Source of the DNA: Pseudomonadota bacterium
Lineage (GTDB): Bacteria > Myxococcota_A > Bradymonadia > UBA4248
Assembly (NCBI GenBank): GCA_009786045.1
Contig: WQTY01000083.1
Coordinates: 1-8,251, forward strand
Direction of reading: 5' to 3'
Length of the DNA stretch: 8,251 nt
Shown here: one piece after another, positions 6,256-8,251 of the stretch
How the letters are laid out: each line of letters begins with the position of its first letter
Position numbering within the stretch: position 1 is the first letter of the stretch
Position numbers and translations under genes: made by a program
The notes under the pieces: generated by a model
What the model saw: the letters and a program-made list of their open reading frames with translations, nothing else
Told to the model about the DNA's origin: nothing
Database searches by the model: none

Positions 6256-6960
6256 TTAATTCTTCACCGAAGTATCAGGTGATTGCGCTTCCTCTCTTGT
6301 CAGAAGATCGATAAGCGCCAGGCCGTCTTTGGTTTGGTAATTGAAATTCGCCTCTGCTGTGAATGTGAAGGTTTGAGTCACAATGTCGAGGCTTGCCTCA
6401 CGGCTGTCCTTGATCTCTCCAAGCCGGACATTGCGCAGCATGGGGCTCGTTTTGAGGCGTTTCCAGAACTCGCTGATGTCATCCATGCTGCGGGCTCTGC
6501 CATCGATTTTGATCTGGCCGTTGCCAATATCTTTAAAGGAGTGAATCATGACGTTATCAGGATCCCACGTCAAAGCCCATTCGGCATCTGCGGCAGCCTT
6601 GCGTGCCACCACATCGCGCGGATTGGACATGATCCTCGCCAGCTCGTTGAGAATATACTGCGGTCCCGTGCGAAACGCGGCGAGGCGGGCAAGCGTCAGC
6701 TCACGTGTGCGAAGTTCCTGGATCTGAGTTTGAATCTTTGGCACCTCGGTCAGGCGTGACTCAAGCTGAGACACCTCCGAACGAAGCTGCCGCTCCTGTT
6801 GCGTGGCCTTCTCTGCCTGCTCGGTGATGCTGCTGAAAAGGACAAAACAGACAATGAGTTCAATGACGAGAAAAACGCCCGCCACCCCGATGATCCCCTG
6901 ATAGGGAGACGGCTTGACCTTTGGTTTGCGGTCGGGATGTAGATTAATGCGAACTATCAT
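6256..6960 (-). CDS. pilN: PilN, inner-membrane partner of PilM and PilO
   Basis: PilN (234 aa) carries at its N-terminus the short peptide that docks in a groove of PilM. Here it reads VRINLHPDRKPK (residues 3-14), a variant of the usual INLLPxR with His replacing the second Leu. A transmembrane helix spans about 21-43, a coiled coil about 46-92 (QQERQLRSEVSQLESRL and neighbours), and the periplasmic ferredoxin-like domain about 98-208. Within that domain, residues about 113-135 (around RDVVARKAAADAEWALTWDP) look like an insertion of roughly 18-20 residues compared with Myxococcus PilN as I recall it. The Shine-Dalgarno sequence is the weaker GGAAGGGGG (6969-6977), 8 nt from the ATG. It lies 74 nt after pilM, the only sizeable gap between the pil genes, and 11 nt before pilO. 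The C-terminal tail is acidic and polar. Confidence 0.94.
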   Translation of the reverse strand: MIVRINLHPDRKPKVKPSPYQGIIGVAGVFLVIELIVCFVLFSSITEQAEKATQQERQLRSEVSQLESRLTEVPKIQTQIQELRTRELTLARLAAFRTGPQYILNELARIMSNPRDVVARKAAADAEWALTWDPDNVMIHSFKDIGNGQIKIDGRARSMDDISEFWKRLKTSPMLRNVRLGEIKDSREASLDIVTQTFTFTAEANFNYQTKDGLALIDLLTREEAQSPDTSVKN

Positions 6961-7034
6961 GGCAACTGCCCCCTTCCAATGGGTAACTCAGCCTCAGCCT
7001 TGCTCGAAAAATATGCCATACAATACCCCTGGCG

Positions 7035-8084
7035 TCAGACCTTCGTCGAACGCAATGCCAGGCCAAGTGCTACCGCTGACTCCAACGCCAATTCGCTCAG
7101 AGACGCCGGCGTATAAAGCTTCTTGTCATACTTCATCCGGTCAAACGGGTTGACCAGCGATACCGGGATATTCAACGTGCGCTCAAACGCATTCAGTGTC
7201 GTGTCATTCTTGAGCGTTCCGCCGCACAGCAATAACTCGTCCGCCGAATCGCGGCTTGAGGTCTCATAGAAGAAATTCAGAGAACGCTTGATTTCCGCCG
7301 CTATCGTCTCACTCACCGTGCGCACGATCTCTTCAACCTCCCGGGGGATAACCGCATCGATCGAGCCCAGGTTGCCCGTCTTAAAGGCTTCCGCCTCGTC
7401 ACGCGTAATTCCAAGCTTTTTCTGAATCTCTTCCGTAATCTGATTCCCGCCTATCGTGATATCGCGCGTAAACGATGTCACGCCATCCGTGATCATCGTC
7501 ATGGATGTAATGGCAGCACCAACGTTGACAATTCCCACACACGACGATTGCAGACGCTCCCGGTACACCGTTTCTGCCATGTTCTGAAGCGCAAAACTCG
7601 CCACATCGACGATCTTCACATCCAGCCCCGCATCATGTGCTACCGAAATGTAGTCGTTCACGACCTCTCGCTTCGAGGCCACCAGCAGAATGTCCATCGT
7701 ACGCTGCAGGCGATTGCGCTCAAGAACGGCGGTGTCTACCACCACATCATCGTAGTCAAAGGGAATGTGCTGCTCCACTTCCCAGCGAATGTTCTCCTGC
7801 AACTCATCATCTGTCATATCCGGCAAACGCAGCCGCTTTACAATCACGCTATAGCCGGATATCGCAATGGCACACTGCTTCTGCCTGATATTGTTGCGCT
7901 TGATGAGCCCGCGAATGACATCCGAAACGCCGCTGCGATCCAGAATTGAACCATCCACAATGGCGTCGTGCGAAAACGGCGCCCGATCGACGATTTGAAC
8001 TTCATAGTTGCCGCGCAATTCCTTGAGCTGACAGACTTTTGCACTGCTTGATCCAATATCAAGCCCTAAGAGCAGTTTACCCAT
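7035..8084 (-). CDS. pilM: PilM, actin-like ATPase of the type IV pilus
   Basis: PilM (349 aa) is a cytoplasmic FtsA/MreB-like nucleotide-binding protein that binds the PilN tail and couples the inner-membrane platform to the cytosolic motors. Actin-fold motifs are visible: phosphate-1 LDIGSSSAKV at 8-17, phosphate-2 NVGAAITSM at 187-195, and the adenosine motif LLCGGTLKN at 285-293. The block IRWEVEQHIPFDYDDV at 99-114 and the stretch FTRDITIGGNQITEEI at 205-220 are hallmarks of the family and read almost like the Myxococcus protein. Length is normal. The start at 8084 has AGGAG (8094-8098) with a 9-nt spacer, and the protein begins at the expected first beta strand. It is the first gene of the cluster, and no coding sequence is seen in the 167 nt before it, so the operon promoter probably lies there or just past the right edge. 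Confidence 0.96.
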   Translation of the reverse strand: MGKLLLGLDIGSSSAKVCQLKELRGNYEVQIVDRAPFSHDAIVDGSILDRSGVSDVIRGLIKRNNIRQKQCAIAISGYSVIVKRLRLPDMTDDELQENIRWEVEQHIPFDYDDVVVDTAVLERNRLQRTMDILLVASKREVVNDYISVAHDAGLDVKIVDVASFALQNMAETVYRERLQSSCVGIVNVGAAITSMTMITDGVTSFTRDITIGGNQITEEIQKKLGITRDEAEAFKTGNLGSIDAVIPREVEEIVRTVSETIAAEIKRSLNFFYETSSRDSADELLLCGGTLKNDTTLNAFERTLNIPVSLVNPFDRMKYDKKLYTPASLSELALESAVALGLALRSTKV

Positions 8085-8180
8085 AACCTCGATCTCCTAC
8101 ACACAAAGCGCAACCCCCCAGTCACTCGTCACAGTCTGACATAAAAAAAAATAGTGTCGAATTTTGCGTGTTGGGCTGTT

Positions 8181-8194
8181 GGGGGCAAGCCCCC
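8181..8194. repeat. Inverted repeat 1, GGGGGC / GCCCCC
   Basis: Perfect 6-bp arms GGGGGC and GCCCCC around two bases AA; as RNA it would more likely be a 5-bp stem with a 4-base loop. No T run follows directly on either strand, so it is not a standard intrinsic terminator. On the minus strand the T run begins about 29 nt further on. Confidence 0.65.
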
Positions 8195-8213
8195 TGCGCC
8201 GCTATCGGCCTGG

Positions 8214-8226
8214 GCGACTACGTCGC
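8214..8226. repeat. Inverted repeat 2, GCGAC / GTCGC
   Basis: Perfect 5-bp arms GCGAC and GTCGC around the three bases TAC. Its arms share the GCGAC core with the larger inverted repeat beginning 3 bases later, as if both derived from one motif. Confidence 0.55.
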
Positions 8227-8228
8227 AC

Positions 8229-8249
8229 GGGCGACCGGGACGGTCGCCC
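8229..8249. repeat. Inverted repeat 3, 9-bp perfect arms
   Basis: Arms GGGCGACCG and CGGTCGCCC pair perfectly around the loop GGA. It lies at the window edge, so more of the structure or the end of a neighbouring gene may lie beyond. With no T run next to it, it looks more like a REP-type palindrome or part of a dispersed element than an intrinsic terminator. Confidence 0.7.
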
Positions 8250-8251
8250 CT

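Larger units (their letters stand above)
8085..8251 (-). other. Leader region upstream of pilM, no gene seen
   Basis: No convincing coding sequence is seen on either strand in these 167 nt. The half next to pilM holds its Shine-Dalgarno sequence (8094-8098) and a 9-A run on the plus strand (8143-8151), which is a T run in the sense of pilM. The outer half (8181-8249) is GC-rich and holds three inverted repeats. I looked for sigma-70 boxes and for a GG-N10-GC sigma-54 site and found no convincing match, so the promoter is unplaced. Confidence 0.6.

Noticed and set aside
8143..8194. Intrinsic terminator made of the GGGGGC/GCCCCC hairpin and the T run in the minus sense
   Set aside because: About 29 nt separate the stem from the T run, too far for an intrinsic terminator.

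Overview
This window carries one transcription unit, entirely on the minus strand: the type IV pilus alignment and outer-membrane channel operon in the order pilM, pilN, pilO, pilP, pilQ. A predicted lipoprotein gene follows pilQ and runs off the left edge. PilM (actin-like), PilN and PilO resemble those of Myxococcus xanthus as I remember them, and the trailing lipoprotein has the look of the many hypothetical lipoproteins of Myxococcota and Bradymonadota. I infer a myxobacterium-like or bradymonad-like (deltaproteobacterial) Gram-negative bacterium, possibly predatory or gliding. The phylum is not proven by anything in the window.

Layout from the upstream end (right) to the downstream end (left): 8085-8251 is a non-coding leader holding three inverted repeats and a 9-A tract. 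pilM is 7035-8084 and is followed by a 74-nt gap, the widest within the pil cluster. pilN (6256-6960), pilO (5606-6244), pilP (5022-5600) and pilQ (422-4999) are packed 5 to 22 nt apart, each with a clear Shine-Dalgarno sequence, two of which overlap the end of the gene before. The lipoprotein gene starts 50 nt past the pilQ stop and is truncated by the window edge at position 1.

The products should work as one machine. Cytoplasmic PilM holds the N-terminal tail of PilN. PilN and PilO form an inner-membrane heterodimer with periplasmic coiled coils. The lipoprotein PilP links PilN/PilO to the periplasmic domains of PilQ, the outer-membrane secretin through which the pilus passes.

The striking feature is PilQ. 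It is 1525 residues, roughly twice the usual size, because about 725 residues of alanine/glutamate/glutamine/arginine-rich predicted coiled coil lie between the first AMIN domain and a second AMIN-like domain. Inside the coil is a tandem array of 11 units of two kinds (21 and 18 residues; 63 and 54 bp), bracketed by a diverged direct repeat. Fully helical, the coil would be about 100 nm long, several times the width of a periplasm. I know of no described PilQ of this shape, and it is the best candidate here for something new.
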